Below are positions 1-7,928 of a DNA stretch of 64,000 nt, one piece after another. Each line of letters opens with the position of its first letter. The first letter of the stretch is position 1. Origin of the DNA: Flaviaestuariibacter flavus (lineage in GTDB: Bacteria > Bacteroidota > Bacteroidia > Chitinophagales > Chitinophagaceae); assembly GCF_004337505.1 (NCBI RefSeq), contig NZ_SJZI01000046.1:124001-188000 (forward strand), read 5' to 3'. The translations under genes and the position numbers were made by a program. The notes under the pieces are model-generated. The model searched no databases. It saw only the letters and a list, made by a program, of their open reading frames with translations, and was not told the DNA's origin.

Positions 1-110
1 TGCTGTCGGAAGTGAAGAAACTGAATATCAAGCTCGATTTTCGCGCGTATGATTTCGGAGTGCCGGTAAGTTTCCCGTTTGGCATTCCCAAAAATTACAA
101 GCGCAACTAA
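1..110 (+). CDS. C-terminal end of a DUF4292-like lipoprotein (partial)
   Basis: Only the last 35 codons are present, in the frame beginning at base 3 and ending at the TAA at 108-110. The peptide ends with an FPFGIPKNYKRN tail. In many Bacteroidota a DUF4292 outer-membrane-associated protein sits directly upstream of the EnvC-like peptidase, and the position and the short basic end fit that; the family name is an inference from gene order and a short tail, not from a domain I can see. The next gene starts 51 bases downstream, so the two may share a transcript. Confidence 0.45.
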   Translation, partial: LSEVKKLNIKLDFRAYDFGVPVSFPFGIPKNYKRN

Positions 111-161
111 AAATATATCCAGCGCCGGGGGCGTTATAGCCATCCGGCCAAAACAAAAAGG

Positions 162-1460
162 ATGAAACGACATTTGCTACTTTTCCTCTGCCTCGCGCTC
201 TTTGGCGGGGTAGTGCTGGCACAGCAGCCTTCCAGCGACCGTACGCGGATGGAGAACGAGCGCCGCGCGATCCAGAAAGAGCTGCGCGACCTCCAGGAGC
301 AATACAGCAAGATCAAGGGGCGCACCAAGGCGACCCTGGGGCAGCTGGCGGCGATCCAGAACCGGATGGAAGTGCAGCAGCGCCTCCTCCACAGCATCGA
401 CAAGGAAGTACATATCCTTTCCGACGATATTTACCTCAGCACCCTCGAGTTGAACCGCCTGCAGCGGCAGCTCGACTCGCTCAAGCAGCAATACGCCCGC
501 AGCGTGGTGTATGCTTATAAAAGCCGGAGCTCCTACGATTACCTCAGTTTTATTTTTTCGGCCAATTCCTTCAACGACGCCCTGAAGCGGGTACGCTACC
601 TGCGCAGCTACCGCCTCTACCGGCAGTCGCAACTGACCACCATCCGCGAAACGCAGAAGGCGATCGAAGACCGGAAGGTATCGCTGATGGTCAAGCGCAA
701 CGACAAGAACAACGCGCTGAAGAACCAGACGCTCCAGTACAACGAGCTGGAAGACCAGAAGAAAGAAAAGGACCGCGTGGCTGCGCAGCTTAAATCGCAG
801 GAAAAGGAACTGTCGCAGCAGCTGGCGGCGAAGCGCAAGCGCGATAACCAGCTGAAAACCCAGATCGCCGCCATGATCCGCCGCGAGATCGAGGCTGCGA
901 AGCGCGAAGCAGAGCGCCGCGAAGCCGAGCGCCGGGCTGCGGAAGCCGCCGCTGCCCGCAACAACCCGGCAGCCACTCCGAAGGCAAGCACCCCGAAGGC
1001 AACACCGAAGCCGAAAACCGAAAGCGTGCTGATCTTCAACGAAGGCGAGCGCGCCCTGGCCGCCACCTTCGAACGCAACAAGGGCAACCTTCCCTGGCCG
1101 GTGGACCAAGGCAGCGTAAAGATTCCCTATGGTGTGAGCAGGGTGGAAGGACTCGAGTTCGACAACGCGTTCCTTACCCTCAGCACCGGCCTCGGATCAT
1201 CGGTGAAGGCCATCTTCGACGGAGAGGTGACCATGGTTACCGGCACCGGCGACGTGATGACGGTAATGATCCGCCACGGTAAATACTTCACCATCTATAG
1301 CAACCTCGCCAGCGCCAGCGTGAGCAAGGGCCAGCAGGTGAAGCGCGGTCAGTCGATCGGCTCTGCCGGCCGCGACGATGACGGCTCCGGCGGCATGATC
1401 GACTTCGGCATGCAGCAGGAGTACAAGCGGCTGAACCCGAGCCAGTGGCTGCACCGGTAG
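162..1460 (+). CDS. EnvC-type murein hydrolase activator with degenerate M23/LytM domain
   Basis: A 432-residue exported protein. Residues 1-20 form a signal peptide (MKRHLLLFLCLALFGG, cut near AQQ). Residues about 25-260 are a long charged coiled coil rich in Glu, Lys, Arg and Gln, followed by an Ala/Pro/Thr linker and a C-terminal LytM-like domain from about 290 on. That domain keeps the fold signature (VKAIFDGEVTMV, IRHGKYFTIYSNL, QQVKRGQSIG) but the zinc ligands are missing: the first His/Asp site reads LEFDNAFLTLS and the final HxH site reads MIDFGMQ. This matches EnvC, whose non-catalytic LytM domain activates cell-division amidases, and not an active endopeptidase. It likely acts in the periplasm at the septum. 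The gene follows the DUF4292-like gene and ends at a strong hairpin (1501-1531). Confidence 0.88.
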   Translation: MKRHLLLFLCLALFGGVVLAQQPSSDRTRMENERRAIQKELRDLQEQYSKIKGRTKATLGQLAAIQNRMEVQQRLLHSIDKEVHILSDDIYLSTLELNRLQRQLDSLKQQYARSVVYAYKSRSSYDYLSFIFSANSFNDALKRVRYLRSYRLYRQSQLTTIRETQKAIEDRKVSLMVKRNDKNNALKNQTLQYNELEDQKKEKDRVAAQLKSQEKELSQQLAAKRKRDNQLKTQIAAMIRREIEAAKREAERREAERRAAEAAAARNNPAATPKASTPKATPKPKTESVLIFNEGERALAATFERNKGNLPWPVDQGSVKIPYGVSRVEGLEFDNAFLTLSTGLGSSVKAIFDGEVTMVTGTGDVMTVMIRHGKYFTIYSNLASASVSKGQQVKRGQSIGSAGRDDDGSGGMIDFGMQQEYKRLNPSQWLHR

Positions 1461-1655
1461 AATATTGAATAACGATCAAGGAATATCGAATAATGAAATA
1501 GCGAAGCCCCCGCCGATGGCGGGGGCTTCGCGTAAACAATAATCAATATTCAATGATCAATATTCAAGTGGGATAGCTCATAACCTTTAGCACTGATAAT
1601 GAACGTTGAATATTCCCTTCAACTTTCATTATTCCTTGATCGATATTCGATATTC
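1461..1655. repeat. Word-repeat inverted element (AATATCG vocabulary) around a terminator
   Basis: Between the convergent envC-like and bshA genes. The left arm (1461-1500) is built from GAATATTGAATAACGATCAA-type words. The right part (1537-1572 and 1608-1655) carries the reverse complement, with TTTCATTATTC followed by CTTGATCGATATTCGATATT matching the left arm after an 8-base deletion. A GC-rich terminator hairpin lies between the arms. Same vocabulary as 2834-2948, 19757-19820 and 49009-49118. Confidence 0.8.
1501..1531. terminator. Bidirectional hairpin between envC-like gene and bshA
   Basis: A 14-bp perfect stem, GCGAAGCCCCCGCC, a GAT loop and its complement. It lacks a long T-run but sits between two convergent gene ends, so it probably serves both strands. 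Confidence 0.6.
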
Positions 1656-2791
1656 TACACCGCCAGCTCCTTGCTCATCACATCATCATACAACTGCTCA
1701 TAGGTAGGAATGATGTTGTGAATGTCGAAGTGGTTGGCGTGCTCGGCGGCATCTTTCTTGAATTGCTGGAGGCGCTCGTCGTCTTGCAGTATTTCTACGG
1801 CACGGCGGCTCATGGTGTCGATGTCGCCGATAGCGCCCATATACCCGGTCTTGCCGTCGATCATGATCTCACCGAGGCCGCCGGCATTGGTGGAGATCAC
1901 GGGTACACCGGCTGCCATGGCTTCGAGCGCGGCGAGTCCGAAGGACTCATATTCCGAGGTGAGGAGGAAAAGGTCGGCAATGGCGAGGATATCTTCCATC
2001 TGTTCCTGCTTGCCCACGAAGCGGATCTCGTCGCACACCCCAAGCTCGCGGCTGAGGCCTTCTGCGGTGGCGCGTTCCGGCCCGTCGCCCACGAAGAGCA
2101 GCTTGGCGGGGATCTGCTTCAGCACGTTGGCGAAGATGTGCACCACGTCCTGCACGCGCTTCACCTTGCGGAAGTTGGAGGCATGCAGCAGGATGCGCTC
2201 GTTGTTGGGCGCGATCACTTTGCGGAAAGCATCAATGGGCTTGCGCTGGAAGCGGGCCACATCCACGAAGTTGTGAATAACGTGTATCGGCTTGGTGATA
2301 TTGAAGTTGCGGAAGGTCTCGTCGCGCAGGTTTTGCGAAACCGCTGTGATGGCATCGCTCTGGTTGATCGAAAACGTGACCACAGGCGCGTACATTTTAT
2401 CGCGGCCCACAAGCGTGATGTCGGTGCCGTGGAGGGTGGTGATCACCGGCACGTGGATGCCTTCCTGCGCCAGTATCTGCCGGGCCATATAAGCGGCCGA
2501 GGCATGCGGGATGGCATAGTGCACATGGAGCAGCTGCAGGTGGTTGTTCTTGATCACGTCTACCATGGTACTGGCCAGGGCCGTCTCATAAGGCGGGTAG
2601 TCGAAGAGCGGGTAGGTAGGCACCTGCACTTCGTGGTAGAATATGTTGGGGATGAAGCCGGTGAGCCGCACCGGTTGCTGGTAGGTGATAAAGTGCACCT
2701 GGTGTCCTTTCTGCGCCAGCGCCTTGCCCAGCTCGGTGGCCAGCACGCCGGAGCCGCCGAAGGTGGGATAGCAAACAATTCCGATCCGCAT
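1655..2791 (-). CDS. bshA: N-acetyl-alpha-D-glucosaminyl L-malate synthase (bacillithiol pathway)
   Basis: A GT4-family glycosyltransferase of 378 residues that joins GlcNAc from UDP-GlcNAc to L-malate, the first step of bacillithiol synthesis in the cytosol. Visible family marks are the N-terminal MRIGIVCYPTFGGSG, the TTLHGTDITLVG motif, the HASNFRKVKR loop, and the GT4 donor-site segment TSEYESFGLAALEAMAAGVP. The start chosen (2791) is the family-typical MRIGIVC; an ATG five codons upstream (2806) is equally open and lies 7 nt after a TACCTTCG box (2814-2821), so a five-residue longer protein is possible. Bacillithiol use fits the bacillithiol-era redox genes near 41-44 kb. No other bsh gene is in the window. 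Confidence 0.93.
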   Translation of the reverse strand: MRIGIVCYPTFGGSGVLATELGKALAQKGHQVHFITYQQPVRLTGFIPNIFYHEVQVPTYPLFDYPPYETALASTMVDVIKNNHLQLLHVHYAIPHASAAYMARQILAQEGIHVPVITTLHGTDITLVGRDKMYAPVVTFSINQSDAITAVSQNLRDETFRNFNITKPIHVIHNFVDVARFQRKPIDAFRKVIAPNNERILLHASNFRKVKRVQDVVHIFANVLKQIPAKLLFVGDGPERATAEGLSRELGVCDEIRFVGKQEQMEDILAIADLFLLTSEYESFGLAALEAMAAGVPVISTNAGGLGEIMIDGKTGYMGAIGDIDTMSRRAVEILQDDERLQQFKKDAAEHANHFDIHNIIPTYEQLYDDVMSKELAV

Positions 2792-2813
2792 GGGGGCTTT
2801 TTCCATTTGGCTT

Positions 2814-2821
2814 CGAAGGTA
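2814..2821 (-). promoter_or_regulatory. TAnnTTTG-like -7 box of bshA
   Basis: On the minus strand reads TACCTTCG, 7 nt before the ATG at 2806 and 22 nt before the ATG at 2791. Confidence 0.45.
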
Positions 2822-2833
2822 CACCCGGGTGCA

Positions 2834-2948
2834 AGGAATATTGAATATCGATTACATGAATATCGAATATCGGTGGAGAACCGGTATGCAGGTGGCGGGC
2901 TTCCTTTCGCCGATATTCGTTATTCGATATTCGTTATTCGATATTTTT
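2834..2948. repeat. Word-repeat inverted element (AATATCG vocabulary)
   Basis: Lies between the divergent bshA and M28 peptidase genes. The left arm (2834-2872) has GGAATATTGAATATCG and GAATATCGAATATCGG words; the right arm (2910-2947) is CGATATTCGTTATTCGATAT and repeats. The right arm runs straight into the -7 box of the next gene, so it forms part of its promoter region. Confidence 0.78.
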
Positions 2949-2949
2949 A
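2942..2949 (+). promoter_or_regulatory. -7 box of M28 peptidase gene, 4 nt from ATG
   Basis: TATTTTTA, one mismatch to TAnnTTTG, followed by exactly four bases and the ATG at 2954. Implies a leaderless or near-leaderless transcript. Confidence 0.5.
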
Positions 2950-2953
2950 GCTC

Positions 2954-4345
2954 ATGAAGCGTACCCTTTCCTTCCTGGCCGGCCTCCTGATCGCCGGCGC
3001 AGCAGCTGCTCAAAACGTCGACTCTCTTTTCATCCGCCGGCTTGCCGACGAGATCCTCGAGAACAGCCGTGCCTACGAGAACCTGCGGCAACTCACCAAG
3101 GGTGTCGGCGGCCGTCTTGCCGGCTCTCCGGGGATGGTGAAGGCCGAAGCCTGGGGCCAGCGGGCCCTCCAGGAAGCCGGCGCCGGCCGGGTGTGGTTGC
3201 AGGAATGTATGGTGCCGCACTGGGTGCGCGGCGGCTACGACATCTTCCAGGCCGAACGGCTTACGGCCAACGATGGCAAAAACCGCAAGTGGAGCACGCG
3301 CCGCCTCTCCGCGATCGCTTTGGGTAACTCGCTCGCCTCCAACGGCGCGCGCCGGGCGCCGGTGCTGCTGGTGCACGACTTTGCCGAGCTGGAGGCGAAG
3401 AAGGATTCCGTAGCGGGAAAGATTGTTTTCTTCAACTATAAGTTCAACCCCCGTTATGTGCACACCTTCGAGGCCTACCGCGACGCCGGTGCCTACCGCG
3501 GGCAGGGCCCGGTGCGCGCCGCGCGCTATGGCGCCGTAGGGGTGGCCATCCGGAGCCTCTCGGAAGGCACCGATAATTTCCCGCACACCGGCACCACGGC
3601 CTCCGGAGACACCGTGAAAACCGTGCCCTCGGTGGCCCTCGGCCTCCGCGACGCCGACTGGCTCGACAGCGCCATCCGCTCGGGCACGACCGTGTGGGCC
3701 ACGCTCCAGACCTTCGGGCGCTTTCTCCCGGATACGGTCGGTCACAACGTGATCGGCGAGCTGCGGGGCTCCGAGTTTCCCGACCAGATCATCACGATCG
3801 GCGGCCACCTCGATAGCTGGGACCCCGCCGAGGGCGCCCACGACGACGGCGCCGGCGTGGTGCATACCATCGAGGTGCTTCGTGCTTTCAAGGCCCTGGG
3901 CTACCAGCCGAAGCGAACGATCCGCTTCGTGTTGTTTGCCAACGAAGAAAACGGGCTGCGCGGCGGCCGCAAATACGCCGAAGAGGCGAAAGCGAAAGGC
4001 GAGCAGCACATCTTCGCGCTCGAGAGCGACGAAGGCGGCTTTACGCCGCGCGGCTTTGGCCTGAGCGCGCCAGATGCACCGTTCCAGAAGTTTCTTTCCT
4101 GGCAGCCGCTGCTGGCACCCTATGGCGCTTCTGAATTCCTGCGCGGCGGCGGCGGCTCCGACATCGGCCCCCTCGGCCAGCAGCTCAAAACGCCGACCTG
4201 TGGCTTTGTACCCGACTCCCAGCGCTACTTCGACGTACACCACGCAGCCAACGATGTGTTTGAAAACGTCAACAAGCGCGAGCTGGAGCTCGGTGCCGTC
4301 AACATCGCGGCGTTGATCTACCTCGTGGATAAATACGGGCTTTAG
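2954..4345 (+). CDS. Secreted M28-family zinc aminopeptidase/carboxypeptidase
   Basis: 463 residues with a clear signal peptide (MKRTLSFLAGLLIAGAAAAQ). The middle region is a PA-type insert and the C-terminal half is an M28 di-zinc peptidase: His in GGHLDSWD (about residue 284), bridging Asp in AHDDGAG, catalytic Glu pair in NEENG (about 331), Asp/Glu in LESDEGG (about 357), and the last His in DVHHAAND (about 427). All expected ligands are present, so it should be active. The layout resembles carboxypeptidase Q-like dipeptide hydrolases. Likely role is peptide scavenging in the periplasm or outside the cell; the substrate cannot be read from the sequence. It is a single-gene unit flanked by word repeats on both sides. 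Confidence 0.9.
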   Translation: MKRTLSFLAGLLIAGAAAAQNVDSLFIRRLADEILENSRAYENLRQLTKGVGGRLAGSPGMVKAEAWGQRALQEAGAGRVWLQECMVPHWVRGGYDIFQAERLTANDGKNRKWSTRRLSAIALGNSLASNGARRAPVLLVHDFAELEAKKDSVAGKIVFFNYKFNPRYVHTFEAYRDAGAYRGQGPVRAARYGAVGVAIRSLSEGTDNFPHTGTTASGDTVKTVPSVALGLRDADWLDSAIRSGTTVWATLQTFGRFLPDTVGHNVIGELRGSEFPDQIITIGGHLDSWDPAEGAHDDGAGVVHTIEVLRAFKALGYQPKRTIRFVLFANEENGLRGGRKYAEEAKAKGEQHIFALESDEGGFTPRGFGLSAPDAPFQKFLSWQPLLAPYGASEFLRGGGGSDIGPLGQQLKTPTCGFVPDSQRYFDVHHAANDVFENVNKRELELGAVNIAALIYLVDKYGL

Positions 4346-4452
4346 GATCTCAGATATCAGATCTCAGATTTGTAGTATGGCGTCATCGAAGTGAGTCAGC
4401 TCATGGTAAATCGCTTCGATCTGAGATCTGACATCTGAGATCGGAGATTTTG
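4345..4452. repeat. Word-repeat inverted element (ATCTCAGAT vocabulary)
   Basis: Left arm from 4345: GATCTCAGATATCAGATCTC. Right arm 4417-4450: GATCTGAGATCTGACATCTG and on. A 45-base spacer separates them. No gene is encoded. Shares its vocabulary with 12024-12066, 16586-16655, 54950-54998 and others. Confidence 0.78.
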
Positions 4453-4492
4453 GTTTGGTCTGCTTTTTTAGGATGTAAGCTTAAACCGAAAT

Positions 4493-4894
4493 ATGGATCG
4501 GCTTACAGTTTCCGACCGCACCCGCAGCGGCGCCCGCCGCATTATCAGCAGCATCCTGCTGCTGGGCTTGCTGTTGCTGGGCATCTTTGTCTACTGGCAT
4601 TATTTCAACACCTATAGCGAAGGCAACCGCTTCGGGCTCCTGCAGAAATTTTCCAGGAAGGGCAACCTGTTCAAAACCTATGAGGGTGAGTTAATCCTCA
4701 GTAGTGTTACCGGAAATAACAACGTTCCCATCGCTTCCGAAAAGTTCTTCTTTTCCGTGTCCGAAGACAGCGTGGCAACGCGCCTGCTGCAGCTGGAGGG
4801 ACATCGCGTTTCGCTGCACTATACCGAAAAACGCGGGGCGCTCTTCTGGCGCGGCGAATCGAAGTACATCGTGGACGGTGTAAAGGAAGAGTAA
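4493..4894 (+). CDS. Small membrane-anchored protein of unknown function
   Basis: 133 residues. One transmembrane helix at about residues 19-36 (IISSILLLGLLLLGIFVYW), then a soluble domain containing SEGNRFGLLQKFSRKGNLFKTYEGE. Proteins with the same SEG-R-G-L-K-S-KGN-FKTYEGE layout occur widely in Bacteroidota and are sometimes mislabelled as 6-phosphogluconate dehydrogenase; nothing in this sequence supports that enzyme (no Rossmann glycines, far too short). Its C-terminus converges with the methylase gene 4 bases away. Function unknown. Confidence 0.7.
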   Translation: MDRLTVSDRTRSGARRIISSILLLGLLLLGIFVYWHYFNTYSEGNRFGLLQKFSRKGNLFKTYEGELILSSVTGNNNVPIASEKFFFSVSEDSVATRLLQLEGHRVSLHYTEKRGALFWRGESKYIVDGVKEE

Positions 4895-4898
4895 GCTT

Positions 4899-5600
4899 CT
4901 AGCCGGCATGCAGCAGGAAGATCGCCGGCCGCTTATGCAGCTCCGGCAGCGACACCCGCCATTGTGCGGGTGTTTTTGTTTGAATAAACTCGTTGGGGCC
5001 GGTGAGGTCGGCGGCGACGCAGATCCGCGTTTGCGGTCCGCAGGTCTTCAGCAAAACTTCCAGCAGCTGGTTATTGCGATAAGGTGTTTCAATGAAGATC
5101 TCGGTGCAGTCTTTCTGCCGCGACTCTGTCTCAAGGGCCTTGATTGCTTTCTGGCGCTCACCGGCTTCGATGGGCAGGTAACCGTTGAAGCGGAACTGCT
5201 GGCCGTTCATGCCCGATGCCATCAGGGCCAGCAGGATGGATGACGGTCCGACGAGCGGACGTACGGTGGCACCCTGCTCCTGTGCGAGGCTTACCAGCAG
5301 CTGGCCGGGGTCGGCCACGCCGGGACAGCCGGCTTCGCTGAGGATGCCGATTGTCTTTCCCTCCTTCAGGGCCCGTAGAAATGCTGTACGCACCTCCGGT
5401 GTCAGCTCGCGCATATTATGCCACCCGTAATCGTCGATGACCATTTCCTTCCAGAGGGCTTTGAGAAAGCGACGCGCGGTGCGCTCATTTTCCACGAAAA
5501 ACTGGCTGCAGGCCTTGACGGCGTCGAGCACGTAGGCGGGCAGCGGTGCCAGCGCGCCTTCTTCGAGCACGGTCGGGATCAGGTAAACGGTCGCACTCAT
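4899..5600 (-). CDS. RsmI-like tetrapyrrole-methylase-fold SAM methyltransferase
   Basis: 233 residues of the Cys-methylase/tetrapyrrole methylase superfamily. It has the RsmI-type motif GILSEAGCPGVADPGQ, where classical RsmI has a D/E-AGTPGISDPG form, then VRPLVGPSSILLALMASGMNG, and a later FIETPYRNNQLLEVLL stretch. RsmI 2'-O-methylates C1402 of 16S rRNA. This protein is about 50 residues shorter than typical RsmI and begins with YLIPTVLEEG, so it is probably the shorter paralogue common in Bacteroidota; the substrate is not settled. Its ATG overlaps the stop of the EI24 gene (ATGA), so the two are translationally coupled. Confidence 0.8.
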   Translation of the reverse strand: MSATVYLIPTVLEEGALAPLPAYVLDAVKACSQFFVENERTARRFLKALWKEMVIDDYGWHNMRELTPEVRTAFLRALKEGKTIGILSEAGCPGVADPGQLLVSLAQEQGATVRPLVGPSSILLALMASGMNGQQFRFNGYLPIEAGERQKAIKALETESRQKDCTEIFIETPYRNNQLLEVLLKTCGPQTRICVAADLTGPNEFIQTKTPAQWRVSLPELHKRPAIFLLHAG

Positions 5601-6355
5601 GCGTTCTTGATTTTATGGAGGCTCAGGGTGGCGGCAACAACCGCGTAAGCCGGTGCCAGCACCCAGCCCAGCAGGGGCACCAGGTGCATCAGGTAAAAGA
5701 TCATCCCGTTGCCGATGGCCAGTCCCTTGTGCCGCCCGATATAGTCGATGCTTTCGGGCGCGGTCATGCGCGAGCGCTCGAGGCTATAGTCGAGCATGGA
5801 AAAGCCGTAGTAATAGCTTTCTACAAAAAGCGCGATCAGCGGTGTTACCCAGCCAGCGAGCGGGATGAGCGACAGCAGCACCAGCGCGATCATATACACA
5901 GTTTGCCAGAGGCCGTTGCGCAGCGCGATGCGGATGCCACGGCCAATATCCTTCAACAGCTGCGGCAGTGAAAAGGGAAAGTCTTTGCCCTCGAGGATGG
6001 CTTCGGTCTTTTCGCTGAGGTAGGCGAATACCGGTGAGCCGATGATAAGAAACAGGTATTTGAACAGGGAGAAATAAAAGACAAGCAGCAACAGCTGCAG
6101 GAAGATGGTGGCCAGCATGAACAGCACGCTCAGCAGCCCGTTGCGCTCCCGTTGCAGCCAGGCGGTGAGACCGGTCTTCTGGCTGAAGAAGCCGATGGCG
6201 GCCTCCGAGGAATGCCAGAAATACCAGATGCCGGCGGCGAACAGCAGCATGTACAGGATCCCAGGCACCAGAATCCAGCGCCACAGGCGGTGCCGGCTGA
6301 TGAAGGCGTGGGCCTCGAAGTACGACTGGATGGCGATGATGATCTCTTTGAGCAA
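5597..6355 (-). CDS. EI24/CysZ-like integral membrane protein
   Basis: 252 residues with four or more hydrophobic helices (WILVPGILYMLLFAAGIWYF, LLSVLFMLATIFLQLLLL, VYMIALVLLSLIPLAGW, and a C-terminal LVPLLGWVLAPAYAVVAA). The SPVFAYLSEKTEAILEG segment is typical of the EI24 domain. Known relatives include the CysZ sulfate transporter, but many Bacteroidota members have no assigned substrate. The start is a TTG codon at 6355: no in-frame ATG is available and a TATCTTGC box lies 15 nt upstream. It is first in a two-gene unit with the methylase. Confidence 0.8.
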   Translation of the reverse strand: MLKEIIIAIQSYFEAHAFISRHRLWRWILVPGILYMLLFAAGIWYFWHSSEAAIGFFSQKTGLTAWLQRERNGLLSVLFMLATIFLQLLLLVFYFSLFKYLFLIIGSPVFAYLSEKTEAILEGKDFPFSLPQLLKDIGRGIRIALRNGLWQTVYMIALVLLSLIPLAGWVTPLIALFVESYYYGFSMLDYSLERSRMTAPESIDYIGRHKGLAIGNGMIFYLMHLVPLLGWVLAPAYAVVAATLSLHKIKNA

Positions 6356-6392
6356 ACGGGAGCGGTTGTGCCGGCAAGATACGCAAACCGGG

Positions 6393-6517
6393 GACGGGAG
6401 AGAAGGAACGCTGATCCCGCAGGGGGGATACGCTGATTGGTTATGATTTAAGCGGATGCTGGTACCGATCCGCGTAAATCATAAGAGATCATAAAGATCT
6501 GCGTTCTTTCTCTCCGC
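6393..6517 (-). repeat. Element C copy 1 (MITE-like, GAGAAAGAACGC ends), inverted orientation
   Basis: Flanked by GAGAGAAGGAACGCTGATC on the left and GATCTGCGTTCTTTCTCTC on the right, which are near-perfect reverse complements. Inside are TTGGTTATGATTTAAGC and AAATCATAAGAGATCATAA, again complementary. The GGGATC marker found at the right end of other copies is on the left here, so this copy is inverted. It fills the gap between the divergent EI24 and glycosylase genes. Confidence 0.72.
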
Positions 6518-6530
6518 TTAACTTGCACGC

Positions 6531-7139
6531 ATGCCCCTGAAGCCGCTCCCGCTTTCTTTTTACGAGCATCCCGACCCGGTGCACCTGGCCTATGCGCTTA
6601 TCGGGAAGGTGCTGGTGACGGAGTTTAAGGGCGAGCGCACGTCGGGGCGGATTATCGAAACGGAGGCCTACCACGGCAGCCAGGACCGCGCCTCGCATGC
6701 CTACAAGGGCCGCACGAAGCGCACCGAGGTGATGTTCGGGCCGGGCGGGCGGGCCTACGTGTACCTCTGTTACGGCCTCCACCAGATGTTCAATATCGTC
6801 ACCAACGTGGAAGGAGTGGCGCATGCCATCCTGGTGCGGGCCCTGGAGCCGCTGGAGGGCATCGACGTGATGCTGCGGCGCACGGGCAAGGCAAAGGCCG
6901 ACGCCACGCTCACCCGCGGCCCGGGTAATGTGGGCAAGGCGCTCGGTTTTCATACGAGCCAGTGCGGGCTTGCCCTGGAGGGGCCGGAGCTGCTGATCGC
7001 CGACGACGGATTCCGCTATCCCGCCGGCGCCATCGCCGTTTCCCCGCGGATCGGGGTGGCTTATGCCGGCGAAGACGCGCTTTTGCCTTACCGTTTCTAT
7101 GTGCAGGGCCATCCTTCGGTGAGTGGGAGGCCGCGCTAG
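6531..7139 (+). CDS. DNA-3-methyladenine glycosylase (AAG/Mpg family)
   Basis: 202 residues covering the full alkyladenine glycosylase domain. Marks are the catalytic GRIIETEAYHG (Glu of the base-excision centre), the ASHAYKGRTKRTEVMFGPGGRAYVYL DNA-intercalating region with the following CYGLHQMFNIV, the RALEPLEG helix, and the TRGPGNVGKALGF segment. It removes alkylated purines such as 3-methyladenine and hypoxanthine from DNA in base-excision repair. It sits alone, with element C copy 1 ending 13 bases before its ATG. Confidence 0.92.
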   Translation: MPLKPLPLSFYEHPDPVHLAYALIGKVLVTEFKGERTSGRIIETEAYHGSQDRASHAYKGRTKRTEVMFGPGGRAYVYLCYGLHQMFNIVTNVEGVAHAILVRALEPLEGIDVMLRRTGKAKADATLTRGPGNVGKALGFHTSQCGLALEGPELLIADDGFRYPAGAIAVSPRIGVAYAGEDALLPYRFYVQGHPSVSGRPR

Positions 7140-7278
7140 GCGGGCATTTGGGGCCGTTGGACGGGAATTTTGCAAAAAGTTGGCGAAAAGAGCCGGAGTC
7201 ATTTGTTCAAATCCGGACCAGTGCGTAGATTTGTAGCCCAAATTTTATTTCTTCACCGCATTTAAATTTCTATTTAAA

Positions 7279-7746
7279 ATGCCAGTTAAAATCCGACTGC
7301 AGAGACACGGGTCTAAGAAGCGCCCCTTCTATTTCATCGTCGTTGCAGATGCCCGCGCACCCCGCGATGGTAAGTTCATTCAGAAATTAGGTACCTACAA
7401 CCCCCAGACTTCGCCCGCAACGGTGCAGCTGGATCGTCAGCGCTCACTGGAGTGGCTGAACAAAGGTGCCCAACCTACCGACACCGTACGTAAGATCCTG
7501 TCGAACAAAGGTGTTCTGTACCTGAAGCACTTGCTCCGTGGTGTATCCCTGGGCCTGTTCGACGAGGCTACGGCCATGGAAAAATTCCAGCAGTGGCATA
7601 CTGAGCACGAAGCTCAGTTCCGCAAAAAGCAGGAAGACGCCATGAGAGCGCGCCGCGCCCAGCGCAACCCGCCCTACCAGCGTCGTGAGCAGCAGCGCCC
7701 CGCGCCTGCAGCCCCCGCAGCTGAAGAAGCAGGTTCTGAAGGTTAA
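7279..7746 (+). CDS. rpsP: 30S ribosomal protein S16
   Basis: 155 residues. The N-terminal 80 residues are a standard S16 ([67 protein letters not shown]). The remaining residues form the Ala/Glu/Arg-rich tail (residues about 110-155, [10 protein letters not shown] and [12 protein letters not shown]) usual in Bacteroidota and absent from the short E. coli protein. It is followed by a terminator hairpin at 7770 and then by rimM, the classical rpsP-rimM order, although trmD is 7 kb away here and not in the same cluster. Confidence 0.97.
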   Translation: MPVKIRLQRHGSKKRPFYFIVVADARAPRDGKFIQKLGTYNPQTSPATVQLDRQRSLEWLNKGAQPTDTVRKILSNKGVLYLKHLLRGVSLGLFDEATAMEKFQQWHTEHEAQFRKKQEDAMRARRAQRNPPYQRREQQRPAPAAPAAEEAGSEG

Positions 7747-7769
7747 GCACCCAAAACCTCAACACATTC

Positions 7770-7798
7770 AAGGTCCCGCTTTGCCGGGACCTTTGTTT
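7770..7798 (+). terminator. Intrinsic terminator after rpsP
   Basis: Stem AAGGTCCCG / CGGGACCTT with a six-base loop and a T-rich tail, 23 bases after the rpsP stop. Confidence 0.7.
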
Positions 7799-7926
7799 AT
7801 TTGTCTATTGGTTAATTGGTCTATTGGTAAAGCGTTTGACGCCAACGTGATCTTCGCAACCCCTCGGACGGACGGAGCAGAAGCGACCTGTACCACTAGA
7901 CCACTAGACTAATAGACCACTAGATT
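7797..7926. repeat. Word-repeat inverted element (TCTATTGGT vocabulary)
   Basis: Left arm 7802-7832 is TCTATTGGTTAATTGGTCTA with further copies; right arm 7890-7926 is CCACTAGACCACTAGACTAA and on, its approximate reverse complement. It separates the rpsP terminator from rimM. The only locus with this vocabulary in the window. Confidence 0.72.
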
Positions 7927-7928
7927 TT

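Noticed and set aside
4493-4894. 6-phosphogluconate dehydrogenase
   Set aside because: The label attached to similar small proteins does not fit: 133 residues, one membrane helix, no nucleotide-binding motif.
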